Notes: generated by a model from the sequence alone, not told the origin. A stretch of 35,319 nucleotides of DNA from Clostridiales bacterium (GCA_027365485.1 DAHXNH010000061.1:1-35319); one strand, 5' to 3'; positions 22,778 to 33,242 are shown, numbered from the stretch's first letter. Translations and numbers: made by a program.

Positions 22778-24899
22778 ATGGTGGACGGCCATGACCGGGG
22801 AGCATCGCCCCTGGCTGAAAGGTCGTTCGGCTCGCCAACTGTCCATCGCTGTAGTGACCTGGTTGGCGGTGAGCGCAATTTTTACCGGCGGCCTGCTCTC
22901 CCAAAGGGTCGATGTGCAGGTCGGGGACTTGGCACCGAGGACCGTTTATGCACCCTATGGGGTCATTGATTGGGGCGCCACCGAGCGGGCCCGAGAAGCT
23001 GCGGCGGCTCACGTTTCTCCGGTGTATACGGTGGATGGGAACGTGTTTGTTCATGCTCAAAAGGAATTAACGGACCGATTTTCCTTAATCTCATCCCTTT
23101 CCCATGATACCGCAGCACCGATGGCGGAACGAGAAGCGGTGGCGGAGCAGGATGTGCCCATCGGCTTGCCGCCGATTAATTGGGCCCAAGTGTTGACGCT
23201 GCCCGCCCCTCAACTCGATCTCTTAGAACAATATGCCTCCCTCATCTTGTCTTATGTGATGGGCCCTGGGGCCAACAGTATCCACAATACCAGCCGCGGC
23301 TTGAAAACCGCTCAACTTTACGCTTCGGATGTTGCAGCCGTCGAAGAATCGGATCCCGGTCTTCGACTGTTTTTGACCGATCTTTCGAAGAGTTTAATTT
23401 CTGCCAACACCTTCTTTAACCGGACGGATACCAAGGAGCGCCGGCAATTGGCGGCGAGTGAGGTGCAACTGGTTAAGATTTTGAAGGGAGAGACGGTGTT
23501 GGTGCAGGGGCAGCGGGTGACCCCAAACGACATTCGCATCCTGCGCGAGGTGGGCCTTCTCGAAGATGGGGTGAACCCGGCTCCTTACGTAGGCTCGGTG
23601 TTGCTAAGCGCCATGCTGATCGGGGTGTTGTCAGCCTATCTTTGGTTCCAACGAAGGCGTTTGTTGCAAGAAGATTCTCAAATTGTTTTTACCGGCGCTA
23701 TTTTGGTTTTGTCTCTGATTGCCTCCCTGCTGCTATCGGGGATTTCGGCAGTGACCTATCTCGTCGTGCCGACCGCCGCAATTATGGTCGCGGTGCTGTA
23801 CGACTCTGGACTGGGAATCGTCTTGGCCGGAGTCTTGAGCTTAGCCGCAACCATTTTGACCGGCGCTGGGACCACCGTGGGCTTGGTTTCGTTTCTCGGT
23901 GCAGTGGCCGGAGTGCTGGGAGTGAAGCGGTTGTCCCAGCGGTTCGATATTTTGTGGGCGGGTGTGGCGGTAGGCGTGGTGACCCTTTTGAGTTTACTAG
24001 GTTTGGACCTGATGCAAGGGGCCTCGCTGGTGGAACCGTTGGTATGGCAGGACTTGGTCTTTGGCTTGGTCGACGGCCTCTTGGCGGCGGCGTTGGCAGG
24101 CGGTCTTTTGCAACTGGTGGAGGTGCCGTTAGGGCTGGTGACGGCGATGAAGTTAATTGAGCTTTCCAATCCCAATCAGCCGCTGTTGCGCAAGTTATTG
24201 GTCGGGGCCCCGGGAACTTATCACCACAGCATCATGGTCGGGAACTTGGCGGAAGCGGCGACCGAGGCCGTGGGAGGGAACTCGCTGTTGGCCCGGGTGG
24301 GTGCCTATTACCACGACATTGGCAAGTCGAATCGGCCATACTTCTTTGTCGACAATCAGTTCGGCGGCGACAATCCCCACGATAATCTTTCCCCGACCTT
24401 ATCCGCCATTATCATTTCTTCTCACGTGCGCGAAGGAATAGAACTCGCTCGGCAGCATCACTTGCCTGATGCGATTGTGCAGTTTATTCGCGAACACCAC
24501 GGCACGACCTTGATGAGTTATTTTTATCAAAAGGCAGTGTCGATTGATACCGGGGACGGGGTGGTCGAGGAAGACTTTCGCTATGAAGGACCTAGACCGC
24601 AAAGTAAAGAGACGGCGATTGTCATGTTGGCGGATGCCAGCGAGGCAACCTGCCGTACGCTAAAACACCCGACCCCACAGGGCATTGAGCAGGTGGTGCG
24701 GCGGTTGATTAATGAACGCCTGCAAGATGGACAGTTGGATGAGTCGGATTTAACCCTGAAGGACTTGGATACGGTAGCGCGAACGTTTACTCGGGTACTT
24801 ACCGGAATATTTTATCAACGGGTTGAATATCCCGAGCGTGTGCTGCGTGAAATAGAAAAGAACCCTCCGCCTGACGACCATGCTCCGCGCGGGCACTAA
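22752..24899 (+). CDS. pgpH: Cyclic-di-AMP phosphodiesterase, 7TM-HD family
   Basis: PgpH (YqfF) hydrolyses c-di-AMP to pApA at the membrane. The protein has 715 residues. One N-terminal membrane span (LSIAVVTWLAVSAIFTGGLL) leads to a large extracytoplasmic 7TMR-HDED domain. A cluster of about seven spans follows from SVLLSAMLIGVLSAYLWF to LAAALAGGLLQLV, and then a cytoplasmic HD domain: GTYHHSIMVGNLAEAA, HDIGKSNRPYFFVDNQ, SSHVREGIELA and EHHGTTLMSYFY. The HD pair and flanking histidines are intact, so it should be active. The ATG at 22752 has GGAGGGA upstream within phoH. A gap of 132 nt without a supported gene follows before ybeY. Confidence 0.96.
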   Translation: MSTILKGREWWTAMTGEHRPWLKGRSARQLSIAVVTWLAVSAIFTGGLLSQRVDVQVGDLAPRTVYAPYGVIDWGATERAREAAAAHVSPVYTVDGNVFVHAQKELTDRFSLISSLSHDTAAPMAEREAVAEQDVPIGLPPINWAQVLTLPAPQLDLLEQYASLILSYVMGPGANSIHNTSRGLKTAQLYASDVAAVEESDPGLRLFLTDLSKSLISANTFFNRTDTKERRQLAASEVQLVKILKGETVLVQGQRVTPNDIRILREVGLLEDGVNPAPYVGSVLLSAMLIGVLSAYLWFQRRRLLQEDSQIVFTGAILVLSLIASLLLSGISAVTYLVVPTAAIMVAVLYDSGLGIVLAGVLSLAATILTGAGTTVGLVSFLGAVAGVLGVKRLSQRFDILWAGVAVGVVTLLSLLGLDLMQGASLVEPLVWQDLVFGLVDGLLAAALAGGLLQLVEVPLGLVTAMKLIELSNPNQPLLRKLLVGAPGTYHHSIMVGNLAEAATEAVGGNSLLARVGAYYHDIGKSNRPYFFVDNQFGGDNPHDNLSPTLSAIIISSHVREGIELARQHHLPDAIVQFIREHHGTTLMSYFYQKAVSIDTGDGVVEEDFRYEGPRPQSKETAIVMLADASEATCRTLKHPTPQGIEQVVRRLINERLQDGQLDESDLTLKDLDTVARTFTRVLTGIFYQRVEYPERVLREIEKNPPPDDHAPRGH

Positions 24900-25031
24900 C
24901 TCAAGTCGAACGCACGACGGATCCTGAGCTGCGGGCTTCACCATGGCCGTCGCAGTGGGAATCGATGAGGTGAGCAAAATGAGTGGGGCAGGCCGAAAAA
25001 GGCCAATATTTGCTTAAGGGAGTCTTGTTCA

Positions 25032-25484
25032 GTGGCAGTAGAGATCCTCAGTGAGCCGGAATGGTGTGGGGAGTGGGAGGCGACGGTCCGTCAAGCCATC
25101 TTGCAAACCTTGAAGGCGGTCGATGAGTCTGAAGAAATTGAAGTCAGCGTTCTTCTGACCGATGATATCACCATTCATGATCTCAATCGAACGTATCGGG
25201 GGGTGGACCGGCCGACCGATGTGTTATCCTTTGCCCAACGCGAAGGCGAGGATGCGTCAGAAGACGCAGGGGTATTAGGGGACGTGGTGATTTCGATTGA
25301 GCGTGCTCGCCTACAGGCCGGTGATTATGGGCATTCGCTGGGTCGCGAGGTGGGCTTTTTAGCCGTCCACGGCACGCTCCACCTTTTGGGTTGGGATCAT
25401 GAGGATGCGGATGAGGAACAAGCGATGATGAACAAAACAGAAGAGATTTTGTTGGCCATCGGGCTCAGCCGTGAAACGCGCTGA
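25032..25484 (+). CDS. ybeY: Endoribonuclease / rRNA maturation factor YbeY
   Basis: YbeY is a zinc-dependent protein for 16S rRNA 3'-end maturation and ribosome quality control. The 150-residue protein has the zinc-binding motif HGTLHLLGWDH with His113, His117 and His123. The upstream RPTDVLSF and LGDVVISIERA signatures are also typical. The GTG start has AAGGGAG about 10 nt upstream. Its last 14 nt overlap dgkA. It lies next to PgpH and near Era, the usual partners. Confidence 0.97.
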   Translation: MAVEILSEPEWCGEWEATVRQAILQTLKAVDESEEIEVSVLLTDDITIHDLNRTYRGVDRPTDVLSFAQREGEDASEDAGVLGDVVISIERARLQAGDYGHSLGREVGFLAVHGTLHLLGWDHEDADEEQAMMNKTEEILLAIGLSRETR

Positions 25485-25959
25485 ATCCTTGCGGGAGTCG
25501 TTTGGCTATGCCTTTCAGGGGCTGTGGTATGCGTTCAATACCCAAAGGAACCTGCGCCTTCACTTCCTGACGGCCTCTTGTATCTTGGTGCTCGGTTGGT
25601 TTTTATCTTTGCCCCCGCGCTCGTTCATCAGTGTGTTGACCGCAGTGATGGTGGTGATGGTGGCGGAAATGCTCAATACCGCCGTGGAATCGGTGGTGGA
25701 CCTGGCCAGCCCAGAGTTTCATGAATTGGCGCGGATTGCGAAGGACGTGGCGGCTGGAGCCGTCTTGCTGGCGGCGCTAGGGGCGGCCGCGCTAGGGGTG
25801 TGGGTCTTTGCCCATCCCCTGCTCGAACTGCCCCACCAGGTTATGTTACGATTTACCCATCAACCGGTGGTCGCCACGCTGTTATTGGTCATGGTCGGTG
25901 CAATGTTGGGTTTGGTGCTGTGGATTCCGGGACATTATCAAAAGAGCCGTTGCAAGTAG
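25471..25959 (+). CDS. dgkA: Diacylglycerol/undecaprenol kinase with extra C-terminal membrane segment
   Basis: This integral membrane lipid kinase is of the DgkA family; Gram-positive members mainly phosphorylate undecaprenol. Its motif AEMLNTAVESVVDL carries the catalytic Glu/Asn signature, and ARIAKDVAAGAVLL matches the third conserved stretch. At 162 residues it is longer than the common 120-130. The extra part contains one more hydrophobic span (ATLLLVMVGAMLGLVLW) and a basic end. The GTG start lies inside ybeY; no strong Shine-Dalgarno is seen, so coupling is likely. An extension of this kind is known in some Firmicutes. Confidence 0.93.
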   Translation: MKRAESLRESFGYAFQGLWYAFNTQRNLRLHFLTASCILVLGWFLSLPPRSFISVLTAVMVVMVAEMLNTAVESVVDLASPEFHELARIAKDVAAGAVLLAALGAAALGVWVFAHPLLELPHQVMLRFTHQPVVATLLLVMVGAMLGLVLWIPGHYQKSRCK

Positions 25960-25991
25960 GTACGCGAGTCGAGAAAGGGGAGACCTGATTC

Positions 25992-26045
25992 GTGTTAGGG
26001 TTTCGACCCGAATTGAAGTGTAGGGTTCGGCGGAGACCGTCGTGA
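25992..26045 (+). other. Possible 17-codon leader ORF before the CNNM/CBS gene
   Basis: GTG preceded by GGGGAG at about 8 nt opens a 17-codon frame that ends as GTGA exactly over the start of the next gene. The segment also contains the hairpin GGGT-TTCG-ACCC and an alternative pairing CCGAA/TTCGG. It could be a coupling leader or chance. Confidence 0.25.
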
Positions 26046-27325
26046 ACATACATTGGTTGCGGATTGGCATTTTGGTGTTGCTCTTGATTTTTTCTAGTAT
26101 CTATTCGATGGCCGAAACGGCGATGATGTCGTTGTCTCGGGGAAAAGTGCGCCATCTTGCAGAAGAAGGCAACCCTCGCGCCTCTTGGCTGGAACGCCTG
26201 GTTCGGGAACCGAACCGCCTGTTAAGTACGGTGTTGGTCGGTAATAATATTAGCAATGTCATTGCTTCGACCTTGGCCACCGCGCTGTTCATCGGCTACT
26301 TTGGTGCGATGGGCGTGACTTGGGCTACGGTCGTGATGACTTTGGCCATCTTGATGTTTGCCGAGATCCTGCCGAAGACGTATGCCGCACATAATCCGGA
26401 TCGCGTGGCGGCCAAGTTGGCGCCATTTTTGGAATTGTCGGCGCGGTTGTTTTATCCCATCGCTCAAGTCATGACGTGGCTTGCGGTTCGGGTGATTCGG
26501 GTCTTCGGTGGCAAAGCAGAGGGCAGTAGGCTGGTGACCGAAGATGAAATTCGCAACCTAGTCGAAGTGGGCGAAGAGGAAGGCCTTTTGGAAGAAAGTG
26601 AACGGGAAATGATCCAAGGAATTTTTGACTTCGGGGACACGGTAGCCCGGGAAGTGATGGTACCTCGGATTGACGTCAATGCCTTGGAGGCGACGGCTAC
26701 CTTGAGCCAAGCGGCCGATGCGGTGGTCCATTGGGGCCATTCCCGTCTGCCGATTTATCGGCAGACGGTCGACGATATTGTGGGGGTCATCTACGCTCGA
26801 GATATTTTGGCCTACTTAGACGAGCGAGCACCGGATACGATGGTGCAGGACTTAATGCGGCCAGTCCATTATGTGCCTGAAACCAAAAAAATCGATGAAC
26901 TGCTGGCGGATTTTCGCCGTCAGCGCACCCACATTGCGATTGTCTTGGATGAATATGGAGGGACAGCAGGGATCGTTACCATTGAGGATTTGTTAGAGGA
27001 GATCGTCGGAGAAATTCAAGACGAGTATGATGACGAAGAATTATCCGTACGTCCCATCGATGACCAGCGTTTCGAAGTGGACGGGCGGATGCAGTTGGAA
27101 GAATTGAATGATTTGTTGGCGGTCGAACTGCCCCACGAAGACTTCGACACGGTTGGCGGATTGATCTTGCATTTGCTAGGACGAGCACCGGTGGAAGGTG
27201 AACAGGTGAGTGCGGATGGACTCAAATTTTCAGTGGCCAAAGTGGTCGGGCGGCGGGTGAAGCGGGTTATCGTTCACCGACGGAGTTCAGAGAGCGAGAG
27301 CAGAAGCGGGGGGCAGGGACAATGA
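26042..27325 (+). CDS. CNNM-domain / CBS-pair / CorC_HlyC transporter-associated protein
   Basis: This 427-residue protein is of the hemolysin-C/CorC-like (UPF0053) family, related to CNNM magnesium transport proteins. An N-terminal DUF21 membrane domain spans about 1-190, with the signature [21 protein letters not shown] and PEEILPKT-like AEILPKTYA. It is followed by a Bateman module of two CBS domains ([55 protein letters not shown]). The CorC_HlyC domain closes the protein ([20 protein letters not shown]). The role is probably magnesium or cobalt efflux or homeostasis. The GTG start has GGAGA upstream. The end overlaps cdd as ATGA. Confidence 0.95.
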   Translation: MNIHWLRIGILVLLLIFSSIYSMAETAMMSLSRGKVRHLAEEGNPRASWLERLVREPNRLLSTVLVGNNISNVIASTLATALFIGYFGAMGVTWATVVMTLAILMFAEILPKTYAAHNPDRVAAKLAPFLELSARLFYPIAQVMTWLAVRVIRVFGGKAEGSRLVTEDEIRNLVEVGEEEGLLEESEREMIQGIFDFGDTVAREVMVPRIDVNALEATATLSQAADAVVHWGHSRLPIYRQTVDDIVGVIYARDILAYLDERAPDTMVQDLMRPVHYVPETKKIDELLADFRRQRTHIAIVLDEYGGTAGIVTIEDLLEEIVGEIQDEYDDEELSVRPIDDQRFEVDGRMQLEELNDLLAVELPHEDFDTVGGLILHLLGRAPVEGEQVSADGLKFSVAKVVGRRVKRVIVHRRSSESESRSGGQGQ

Positions 27326-27732
27326 CAGAGATGAAAGGCGAGGGTGTGCGCTCGCTGGTGGATCAGGCCCGCGAAGTTCGAGACCGCGCCTATGCTCCGT
27401 ATTCTAAGTTTCCGGTGGGGGCGGCCCTTTACTGCGAAGACGGGTCCGTGATCTTAGGGTGTAACGTCGAAAACGCGAGCTATCCCCTCGGACTCTGCGC
27501 TGAGCGGGCGGCGGTCGCCACCGCGGTGGCTGAGGGTCATCATCGGTTTTTGGCGATCGCGGTCGTAGGATCAGGGCCCAGGCCGTTGACTCCTTGTGGA
27601 GGGTGTCGTCAGGTCTTAAGCGAGTTTGGGGATCTGTGGATTATTGCCGCCAGCGGCACCGATGGAACCATTCGCCAATATCGGCTGAGCCAATTGCTGC
27701 CTGAATCCTTCGGGGAGGCCGATCTATTGTGA
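27322..27732 (+). CDS. cdd: Cytidine deaminase
   Basis: Cdd converts cytidine and deoxycytidine to uridine forms in pyrimidine salvage. The 136-residue protein is a tetrameric-type zinc enzyme. It has AYAPYSKFPVGAAL, the active-site motif CAERAA (Cys59, catalytic Glu61) and PCGGCRQ (Cys92, Cys95); three cysteines bind zinc as in the Bacillus enzyme. ATG overlaps the preceding stop, and its stop overlaps the era start as GTGA, giving tight coupling. The cdd-era pairing is conserved. Confidence 0.97.
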   Translation: MTEMKGEGVRSLVDQAREVRDRAYAPYSKFPVGAALYCEDGSVILGCNVENASYPLGLCAERAAVATAVAEGHHRFLAIAVVGSGPRPLTPCGGCRQVLSEFGDLWIIAASGTDGTIRQYRLSQLLPESFGEADLL

Positions 27733-28616
27733 CCTATCGATCGGGCTTTGTGGCCTTGGTGGGTCGTCCCAACGTGGGCAAGTCGACCTTGTTGAATGCT
27801 ATTTTAGGTCGAAAAATTGCTATTGCCACGCCTAAACCGCAAACCACGCGGCTTAGCATTCGTGGAATTTTACACAGCCAAGATGCCCAACTGGTGTTGG
27901 TCGATACGCCGGGAGTCCATCGGGCGACGAGCAAGTTGGGGCACCGGATGGTCAAGACGGCTAAGGCGGAGGCTAGGGGGGTGGATGCCCTGTGGCATAT
28001 TGTCGATATCAGCCGGCCACCGCGGGAAGAGGATCAATGGGCAGCGGATATGTGCCGGGCGGCAGAGTCGCCAACGTGGTTGATTGCCAACAAAAGTGAT
28101 TTGGTGGGTCGGGTGGACGAGCGGATTAAGGCCTACCAGCAGATCTCGGACTATGCCGCCTGGTATCCAATTTCTGCTCTGCGCGAAGAAGGATTAGAGC
28201 GCTTAATTGCGGACGGTTTGGCGGCTTTGCCCGAAGGCGATCCCTATTTTCCGGAGGATATGGTGACCGATCAGCCGGAAGACACCTATGTCGGTGAAAC
28301 CATTCGCGAGCAAATCTTAATGGCAACCCAAGATGAAGTACCCCACTCCGTCGCCGTCGTGGTCGACGAGCGCACCCGCCGATCCGCGGAGATGATGTAT
28401 GTCCGAGCCACCATCTATGTGGAGCGAGAGAGTCAAAAGGCTATCCTGATTGGTGCCAAAGGGCGCATGCTGCGTCGCATCGGAGAGAGCGCTCGGCGCG
28501 AATTAGAAACCTATTACGGGCACGCGGTCTATCTCGACGTTTGGGTGAAGGTGAAGCGGCATTGGCGGGAACAAGAGGAGTGGCTGACCCGCCTCGGGTT
28601 CCAGGCCCCGGAGTAG
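27729..28616 (+). CDS. era: GTPase Era
   Basis: Era is an essential GTPase that binds the 3' end of 16S rRNA and assists 30S assembly. The protein has 295 residues. G1 GRPNVGKS is at 12-19, the switch region KPQTTR follows, G3 DTPG is near 60 and G4 NKSD near 120. The C-terminal KH domain shows VPHSVAVVV, YVERESQKAILIGAKGRMLRRIG and VYLDVWVKVKRHWRE. The start is GTG within the cdd stop codon. It acts in the same pathway as the nearby YbeY. Confidence 0.98.
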   Translation: MTYRSGFVALVGRPNVGKSTLLNAILGRKIAIATPKPQTTRLSIRGILHSQDAQLVLVDTPGVHRATSKLGHRMVKTAKAEARGVDALWHIVDISRPPREEDQWAADMCRAAESPTWLIANKSDLVGRVDERIKAYQQISDYAAWYPISALREEGLERLIADGLAALPEGDPYFPEDMVTDQPEDTYVGETIREQILMATQDEVPHSVAVVVDERTRRSAEMMYVRATIYVERESQKAILIGAKGRMLRRIGESARRELETYYGHAVYLDVWVKVKRHWREQEEWLTRLGFQAPE

Positions 28617-28620
28617 GTGG

Positions 28621-29385
28621 ATGCCAGCCTATCGCGATCAAGGCATCGTGCTACGGTGCAAACTCTATCGAGATAACGATAGCCTGGTCACCTTGTTTTT
28701 AATTAATCACGGCAAAGTGGCCGCCGTAGGTCGGGGAGTACGAAACCCTAAGAGTCCTTTAAACGGAGGACTCTATCCGTTATCCTATAGTGGGTTTGAG
28801 TTATACCGGGGCAGAAGTTCTCTAGAATCCATCACCACCGCCGATGTGATTCGTGGATTCGGCAAAATTCGGGGCGATCTCGATCGCATCGGTTGGGCGA
28901 GTGTGCTGGCCGAGGTCGTCGACGAGTGTTTTTCTGACCATGACCCTGCTCCTGAGGCATTTTATATTTTAGTGGCTGGGCTACAAGCTCTGAACGAGGG
29001 GAGGCATCCCCCTTCGGCGGCCATGGCGGCAATTTGGCAACTGCTTCGTGCGGCCGGATTTGTGGATCGTTTTGATTATTGTCCCCATTGCGGAGTGCGA
29101 TTGGACGGGCCCCTGGTCTGGGTCAGCGGGGCGAAAGACCCTTCGTGCCCGCTGTGCGCCGGATCAAAGCGCACCAAAACGTTTTCGTCGGGTGCGGTGA
29201 AGACGGTCAATCGCTGGCTTGAGGCGACGCCCGACAAATTTGGCGGGGTGGAAGTGCGTGGCCGGCTAATCCAGGAGATGGTGGACTGGCTGTCGATGAC
29301 CCTGGCAAGCCAAATTCATCGGATCCCAAAAAGCTTGGGCTTTATCAACCAATTGTTGGATCAAGAAGTGGAGGAACCGCGTTGA
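28621..29385 (+). CDS. recO: DNA repair protein RecO
   Basis: RecO anneals DNA and with RecR loads RecA on SSB-coated ssDNA. The 254-residue protein has an N-terminal OB fold ([20 protein letters not shown], then [17 protein letters not shown]). A helical domain follows with a four-cysteine zinc finger [10 protein letters not shown]...CPLC. ATG has GGAGTAGGTGG just upstream and starts 4 nt after the era stop. The end overlaps glyQ as TTGA. Confidence 0.95.
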   Translation: MPAYRDQGIVLRCKLYRDNDSLVTLFLINHGKVAAVGRGVRNPKSPLNGGLYPLSYSGFELYRGRSSLESITTADVIRGFGKIRGDLDRIGWASVLAEVVDECFSDHDPAPEAFYILVAGLQALNEGRHPPSAAMAAIWQLLRAAGFVDRFDYCPHCGVRLDGPLVWVSGAKDPSCPLCAGSKRTKTFSSGAVKTVNRWLEATPDKFGGVEVRGRLIQEMVDWLSMTLASQIHRIPKSLGFINQLLDQEVEEPR

Positions 29386-30251
29386 CAGCAACGATCCAAG
29401 ATGTGGTCATGCGTCTCAAACAGTTTTGGATGGAACAAGGTTGCCTTTTGGCTGAGCCCTACGACTTAGAAGTGGGCGCAGGCACGATGCACCCATTGAC
29501 GTTTTTCCAAGCCCTGGGTCCGAAACCGTGGAAGGTGGCGTACGTGCAGCCGTCGCGAAGACCGGTAGACGGTCGTTATGGGGAAAATCCGAATCGGTTG
29601 TATCAGCATCATCAGTTTCAGGTGATTTTAAAGCCGTCCCCCGATGATGTGGTGGATCGCTACTTGGATAGCCTAAGCGCGCTTGGGATTGACCGTGAGG
29701 CTCATGACATCCGGTTCGTCGAGGACAATTGGGAAAATCCGAGTTTGGGGGCCATGGGCATGGGCTGGGAGGTGTGGCTAGACGGGATGGAAATCACCCA
29801 GTTTACCTATTTTCAACAGATTGGCGGGCAAGAATGCCGGCCGGTTACCGCCGAAATTACCTATGGACTAGAACGCCTAGTGAGCTATCTGGCCGGGGTC
29901 GACGATGTCTGGTCGATCTTGTGGGCGCCAGGCGTGCCCTACACCGAACTGTACCGCCGCAACGAATGGGAACAGGCGACCTATAGCTTTGAACTGGCCG
30001 ATCCAAGCTTACTGACGGAGTGGTTCGCTCGGTATGAAACCGAATCGAGGCGGCTGTTGCTCCAAGACGTGGTGCGACCCGGGTATGAGTTTCTGTTGAA
30101 GGCCTCTCACGTCTTCAATACCTTGGATGCGCGGGGGGCCATTTCAGTCACCGAACGCCAAGCCTATATCGCCAGGATGCGATCGCTAGCGCGCATCGCC
30201 GCAGAAAAATGGCTAGAACAATCAAAAGCAGCAATGGAGGTGACTGGGTGA
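29382..30251 (+). CDS. glyQ: Glycyl-tRNA synthetase alpha subunit
   Basis: This is the catalytic class II subunit of the bacterial alpha2beta2 GlyRS, which charges tRNA-Gly. The protein has 289 residues. It shows [27 protein letters not shown], motif 2-like [19 protein letters not shown] with [10 protein letters not shown], and [24 protein letters not shown] is the start, with GGAGG 7 nt upstream, and it overlaps the recO stop. It is translationally coupled to glyS through a GTGA overlap. No T-box leader is present, since the gene sits inside an operon. Confidence 0.98.
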   Translation: MTATIQDVVMRLKQFWMEQGCLLAEPYDLEVGAGTMHPLTFFQALGPKPWKVAYVQPSRRPVDGRYGENPNRLYQHHQFQVILKPSPDDVVDRYLDSLSALGIDREAHDIRFVEDNWENPSLGAMGMGWEVWLDGMEITQFTYFQQIGGQECRPVTAEITYGLERLVSYLAGVDDVWSILWAPGVPYTELYRRNEWEQATYSFELADPSLLTEWFARYETESRRLLLQDVVRPGYEFLLKASHVFNTLDARGAISVTERQAYIARMRSLARIAAEKWLEQSKAAMEVTG

Positions 30252-32305
30252 CGGAGCTCCGTTTCTTATGGGAAGTTGGTGTGGAGGAAATTCCGAGTCG
30301 CTATCTGGCTGAGGTTACCCGGGAACTTTATGGGCGGATGACCGAGGCGTTGGCGGCCGAGCGCATTGGGGCAGGACCCTTGCAGGCAGATTCGACCCCT
30401 CGGCGGCTGGTGGTTTACGGCTCCGTGCGCGCTGAGCAAGATCCGAAATGGACTATCGTGCGCGGACCACGGCTGGAAGCGGCCTATCGCAATGGCGCAC
30501 CCACGCCTGCGCTGGAAGGGTTTTTGCGTCGATCGGGGGTGCCGGTCGACGAGCTGACCGAAGAGACGATCGACGGCAAACCCTATCTGGTCGCTCGACG
30601 CCGCGAGGCGGAAGAATCGGCGGCCGTGGTGTTGCCGAGGGCGGCATCGAAGGCGTTTTTGGCGATGAATTTACCCCGCAGCATGCGCTGGGGAAGCGGC
30701 CAATGGCGATTTGTTCGCCCCGTTCGCTGGACCGGGTTGTGGTTGGAGAATCAAGCCCTAACCTTCACGATCGCCGGCGTAGCTTCAGGTTCACTGAGTT
30801 ACGGCAATCGAACCGATCACCCGGGCGCTTTGGTGGTGGAATCGGCCGAGGCGTATCCCCGGCTGATGGAGTCCGTGCTCAAGGTGATCTTAAATCAGGA
30901 TCAACGGCGGGAGGCTATCGTGGCCAAAGGCAGGGCCTTGGCAGAGGGGTCTGGCGGCGAAATGGCAGCCGATGACGCCTTGCTCGACGAAGTGGCGGCT
31001 CTGGTCGAATGGCCGGTGCCTTTCCGGGGCGCGTTTGACCCGGAGTTTTTAACTGTGCCGGAACCCATTTTGGTCACCGCGATGAAGGTCCATCAGCGCT
31101 ACTTTCCCATGTACAATCCCAGCGGAGGTCTCCTGCCCTACTTTATTGGGGTGCGAAATGGCGAGGGTAAAGATCTTGACACGGTGCGTCATGGCAACGA
31201 AAAGGTGCTGCGCGCTCGATTGAAAGATGCCGATTATTTCTACCGCCAAGACATCAGTCAACCCTTAGCCACTCGCATTCCACGGCTGGCACAGGTGGTC
31301 TTTCATGCCAAGTTGGGGACGTATGCGGATAAAATCGAGCGCATGATGAAGCTCTGGGAAGAGACCAGGTCGTTGTGGAGCCTGGATGCGACGGAGGCCA
31401 GCGCCGTTTTGCGAGCGATACAATTGCTGAAATGTGATTTGTTAACGCATGTGGTGGAGGAATTTCCCGAGCTAGAAGGGGTGATGGGTGGGATTTATGC
31501 CAAGCACGACGGCGAATCCGACATAGTTGCCGATGCCATCATGGATCAATATTTGCCCCGATGGCAAGGCGATCGGATTCCGAAAAATCGGGTGGGCGCG
31601 GTGATTGGACTGTTAGATCGAACGGATACCTTGGTGATGTCGTGGGCTCATGATATCCAGCCCACGGGTTCTGAAGATCCGTTTGGGCTCAGGCGGGCGG
31701 CTTTGGGGATCGCACGGATTGGGACCGAGTCTGATGTCGCTCCCGGCTTGCGTTTAATCACGCTGTTGGAGACGGCCAAGGCTCTGTATGGGCTGGATCG
31801 CCTCGATCTGATCGGACTGCGCGATTTGGTGATTTCTCGGTTGAAAAGCTTTTGGGCAGACAAGTCTCAGGTTGAAGCGGTAGATGCCCTGCTGGCCAAG
31901 GACGACGTCTTAGGCACGCTGGCCAGCCGGGTCAGCGAGTGGAAGCAAGTCGCGGATAGTGCGGGCTGGAATGCTTATTTGGCAGGATTCAAACGCATCG
32001 ATCGAGTCGTGCGAGACTGGAACCAGTCCCATCTTGAACCTTTCTATGGCGATCCTCAAGAAGAGCGGTTGGCCGCGGCAACGCGACAGGCTGCCGCGGC
32101 GTCTCAGCGCGGGGTATCGTCCTGGTGGGCGGCCATGCCCAATGTGCTCGATGGCCTGACGGAACTGTTCGAGCGAGTCTTGGTCATGGATGCCGATTTG
32201 ACCGTGCGTAGCCGGCGGTTAAGTCTTCTCGCAGCTTGTCGCCAAGAACTTGCGCGGTTTTGGGATCCTTCGAGATTTTCAGCGCAGGATAGCCAGAAGG
32301 GGTGA
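30248..32305 (+). CDS. glyS: Glycyl-tRNA synthetase beta subunit
   Basis: This is the tRNA-binding subunit of the tetrameric GlyRS. The protein has 685 residues, normal for the family. The N-terminus reads [17 protein letters not shown], as expected. The body contains [18 protein letters not shown], an HD-like domain ([22 protein letters not shown]) with HD degenerate as usual, and the C-terminal anticodon-binding DALR-like part ([11 protein letters not shown]-like, here [15 protein letters not shown]). The GTG start with GGAGGTGA immediately upstream overlaps the glyQ stop. Confidence 0.98.
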   Translation: MTELRFLWEVGVEEIPSRYLAEVTRELYGRMTEALAAERIGAGPLQADSTPRRLVVYGSVRAEQDPKWTIVRGPRLEAAYRNGAPTPALEGFLRRSGVPVDELTEETIDGKPYLVARRREAEESAAVVLPRAASKAFLAMNLPRSMRWGSGQWRFVRPVRWTGLWLENQALTFTIAGVASGSLSYGNRTDHPGALVVESAEAYPRLMESVLKVILNQDQRREAIVAKGRALAEGSGGEMAADDALLDEVAALVEWPVPFRGAFDPEFLTVPEPILVTAMKVHQRYFPMYNPSGGLLPYFIGVRNGEGKDLDTVRHGNEKVLRARLKDADYFYRQDISQPLATRIPRLAQVVFHAKLGTYADKIERMMKLWEETRSLWSLDATEASAVLRAIQLLKCDLLTHVVEEFPELEGVMGGIYAKHDGESDIVADAIMDQYLPRWQGDRIPKNRVGAVIGLLDRTDTLVMSWAHDIQPTGSEDPFGLRRAALGIARIGTESDVAPGLRLITLLETAKALYGLDRLDLIGLRDLVISRLKSFWADKSQVEAVDALLAKDDVLGTLASRVSEWKQVADSAGWNAYLAGFKRIDRVVRDWNQSHLEPFYGDPQEERLAAATRQAAAASQRGVSSWWAAMPNVLDGLTELFERVLVMDADLTVRSRRLSLLAACRQELARFWDPSRFSAQDSQKG

Positions 32306-32309
32306 CCCA

Positions 32310-33170
32310 ATGAGTCAGGATCTATCGTCTCAGGTCTTCATTATATCCGACGCCCTGGCGGGGACGGGAGAGCGTGTGTTTCGAGCGGCCATGGTTCAGT
32401 TTGCCAACCGCGAGTTGGAAGTGAAGCGAGTGCCGCACGTCCGCAGTCAGGAACAAATCGACACCCTGATGGAGGAGGTGCGGCGCTGCCGGGAGCCGGT
32501 AGTGCTGTATACGTTGGTGGAGTCGAAGTTGCGACAATATTTACAGCAGCAGGCGGAGGCGGTTGGGGTGACGGCCATCGATCTGCTGGGCCCGATCTTG
32601 GATCGGCTGAGTGAAGTCTTGGCAGAGTCGCCTAGCGAAATCCCAGGGCTGACTCATCGTGTCGATAGCAACTACTATGCTAGGGTGGAGGCAGCGGAGT
32701 TCGCGGTCCGATTTGACGATGGCAAGAGCCCGAAAGGGATTCGCGAAGCCGATCTGGTCCTTATCGGCGTCTCTCGGACGTCGAAAACACCGCTAAGTCT
32801 TTATCTGGCGAATCGTCAGCTTAAAGTGGCCAATATCCCCGTGGCTCCTGAACTTCCGCTGCCAGAACGCTTAGAGGAACAAGCCAGCAAGGTGGTGGGC
32901 CTAACCATCGATCCTTCCCTCCTGCTTTCCGTCCGCCGCGAAAGAATGAAGAGTTTGGGAATGCTGGGCGCATCCACCTATGCCTCTCAGGACCGCATCG
33001 CAGCGGAGTTGGCGTTTGCCCATCGGCTTTTCGAACGTTTGGATTGTCCGGTGATTGACGTTAGCCACCAGGCGGTCGAAGAAACCGCCGATAAAGTGCT
33101 TAGTGCTTGGAAGACGCGCCGCAGTGCAATGAATGGCGCGTCAGTACCGTCGTCAAAAGAGTGGTCGTGA
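32310..33170 (+). CDS. ppsR: Pyruvate, phosphate dikinase regulatory protein (DUF299)
   Basis: This bifunctional serine/threonine kinase and pyrophosphorylase switches pyruvate phosphate dikinase or PEP synthase off and on, using ADP and phosphate. The 286-residue protein is of the YqfL/DUF299 family. The P-loop-like GVSRTSKTP is at about 153-161. Flanking conserved parts are FIISDALAGTGERVFRAA, HRVDSNYYARVEAAEFAVRFDDG and KVANIPVAPELPLP. ATG follows GGGGTGA and begins 4 nt after glyS. It follows glyS as in Bacillus. Its target enzyme is not in this window. Confidence 0.93.
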   Translation: MSQDLSSQVFIISDALAGTGERVFRAAMVQFANRELEVKRVPHVRSQEQIDTLMEEVRRCREPVVLYTLVESKLRQYLQQQAEAVGVTAIDLLGPILDRLSEVLAESPSEIPGLTHRVDSNYYARVEAAEFAVRFDDGKSPKGIREADLVLIGVSRTSKTPLSLYLANRQLKVANIPVAPELPLPERLEEQASKVVGLTIDPSLLLSVRRERMKSLGMLGASTYASQDRIAAELAFAHRLFERLDCPVIDVSHQAVEETADKVLSAWKTRRSAMNGASVPSSKEWS

Positions 33171-33242
33171 CCGGAGCGCTGGCCTTAAATGACTGACAAG
33201 GATTCCAGGCGGCAAGAGCGCAGTCGCCAAAAGGAGCGAGAG

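Noticed and set aside
24942-25016. 24-codon frame between pgpH and ybeY
   Set aside because: No Shine-Dalgarno, no known family, too short to support.
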